Shown: positions 15,985 to 16,170 of the stretch, piece by piece
How positions within the stretch are numbered: position 1 is the first letter of the stretch
How the letters are laid out: each line of letters opens with the position of its first letter
Source of the DNA: JAURVT01 sp049059935
GTDB taxonomy: Bacteria > Actinomycetota > Actinomycetes > Propionibacteriales > Nocardioidaceae
Reading direction: 5' to 3'
Length of the DNA stretch: 16,170 bases
Assembly (NCBI RefSeq): GCF_049059935.1
Contig: NZ_JBMGQR010000087.1
Location: forward strand, 1 to 16,170
Notes under the pieces: generated by a model
What the model saw: the letters and a program-made list of their open reading frames with translations, nothing else
The model's database searches: none
What the model was told of the DNA's origin: nothing
Made by a program: the position numbers and the translations under genes

Positions 15985-16170
15985 GTGCGCGACCTCACCT
16001 ACCGCGTCGTGATCTGGACGCTGTGGCGGGTGTTCGCCGCGCTGGGGCTGCGCATCGCCGTCGAGGGCGACGACCGCGTGCCGCTGCGGGGCGGTGCGGT
16101 GCTCGCGTGCAACCACACCGGCTACCTCGACTTCGCGCTCGCCGGCATCGCCGCTCGACGCAGCGACCGA
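15985..16170 (+). CDS. 1-acyl-sn-glycerol-3-phosphate acyltransferase (PlsC-like), partial
   Basis: The first 62 residues are present and the gene runs off the right end. NHTGYLDF contains the HX4D catalytic motif of glycerolipid acyltransferases (H44, D49). The preceding hydrophobic VVIWTLWRVFAALGL stretch fits membrane association. The family adds the second acyl chain to lysophosphatidate in phospholipid synthesis, but some members act on other lipids. The GTG start follows -10 box TACCCT by 6 nt. It is divergent from the TetR regulator. Confidence 0.85.
   Translation, partial: MRDLTYRVVIWTLWRVFAALGLRIAVEGDDRVPLRGGAVLACNHTGYLDFALAGIAARRSDR

Noticed and set aside
15943..16116. Upstream extension of the TetR frame to 16116.
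   Set aside because: It would run antisense through the acyltransferase coding region, which carries the HX4D motif, and the extension is unrelated to TetR proteins.

Overview
The window is very GC-rich actinobacterial chromosome. Eight genes reproduce a core cluster also found in Mycobacterium tuberculosis around Rv1002c-Rv1011: protein O-mannosyltransferase, rsmI, metG, tatD, rpfB, rsmA/ksgA, ispE and, as is common in other actinobacteria, a Uup-like ABC-F ATPase. Codon use, the mycobacterial-type protein mannosylation gene and rpfB point to Actinomycetota. A Nocardioides/Aeromicrobium-like member of the Propionibacteriales is my best guess, but it cannot be proved from the sequence alone.

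Layout. (1) 1-3521: pmt on the minus strand, divergent from an aldo/keto reductase that overlaps rsmI. (2) 3555-4736: a sulfotransferase-like gene inserted in the core cluster. (3) 4774-7220: metG-tatD, joined by a GTGA overlap. (4) 7254-11996: rpfB with its own promoter and leader, followed by rsmA, ispE and the ABC-F gene, every junction overlapping (CTGA, GTGA, TGATG). (5) 12017-12104: a long imperfect hairpin between convergent genes. (6) 12123-15297: a TamR-like MarR regulator divergent from an amidase, then a trans-aconitate methyltransferase (tam) coupled to a GNAT acetyltransferase. Two copies of one operator palindrome tie this block together. (7) 15298-16170: a TetR regulator divergent from a PlsC-type acyltransferase that runs off the window.

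How the genes work together. Regions 1-4 are housekeeping: cell-envelope work (Pmt, RpfB, IspE as isoprenoid supply), 16S rRNA maturation (RsmI, RsmA), tRNA charging (MetG) and ribosome-associated ATPase work (ABC-F). Region 6 looks like a small regulon: the MarR protein probably senses an aconitate-type metabolite and controls itself, the amidase and tam. Region 7 resembles a lipid-metabolism regulator/enzyme pair.

Expression signals are unusually legible. Nine genes have a TANNNT-like -10 box ending 6-7 nt before ATG/GTG, as expected for leaderless transcripts. Five genes have no such box and overlap the upstream gene. Only rpfB and tam appear to have real leaders. No stretch above 300 bases lacks a gene. 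I saw no tRNA, rRNA, CRISPR array, transposase or phage gene. The most noteworthy points are the split TamR-type regulon, the 88-bp hairpin, a methionyl-tRNA synthetase whose HIGH motif reads SIGS, the inverted repeat around its -10 box, and an apparent CTG start of rsmA.
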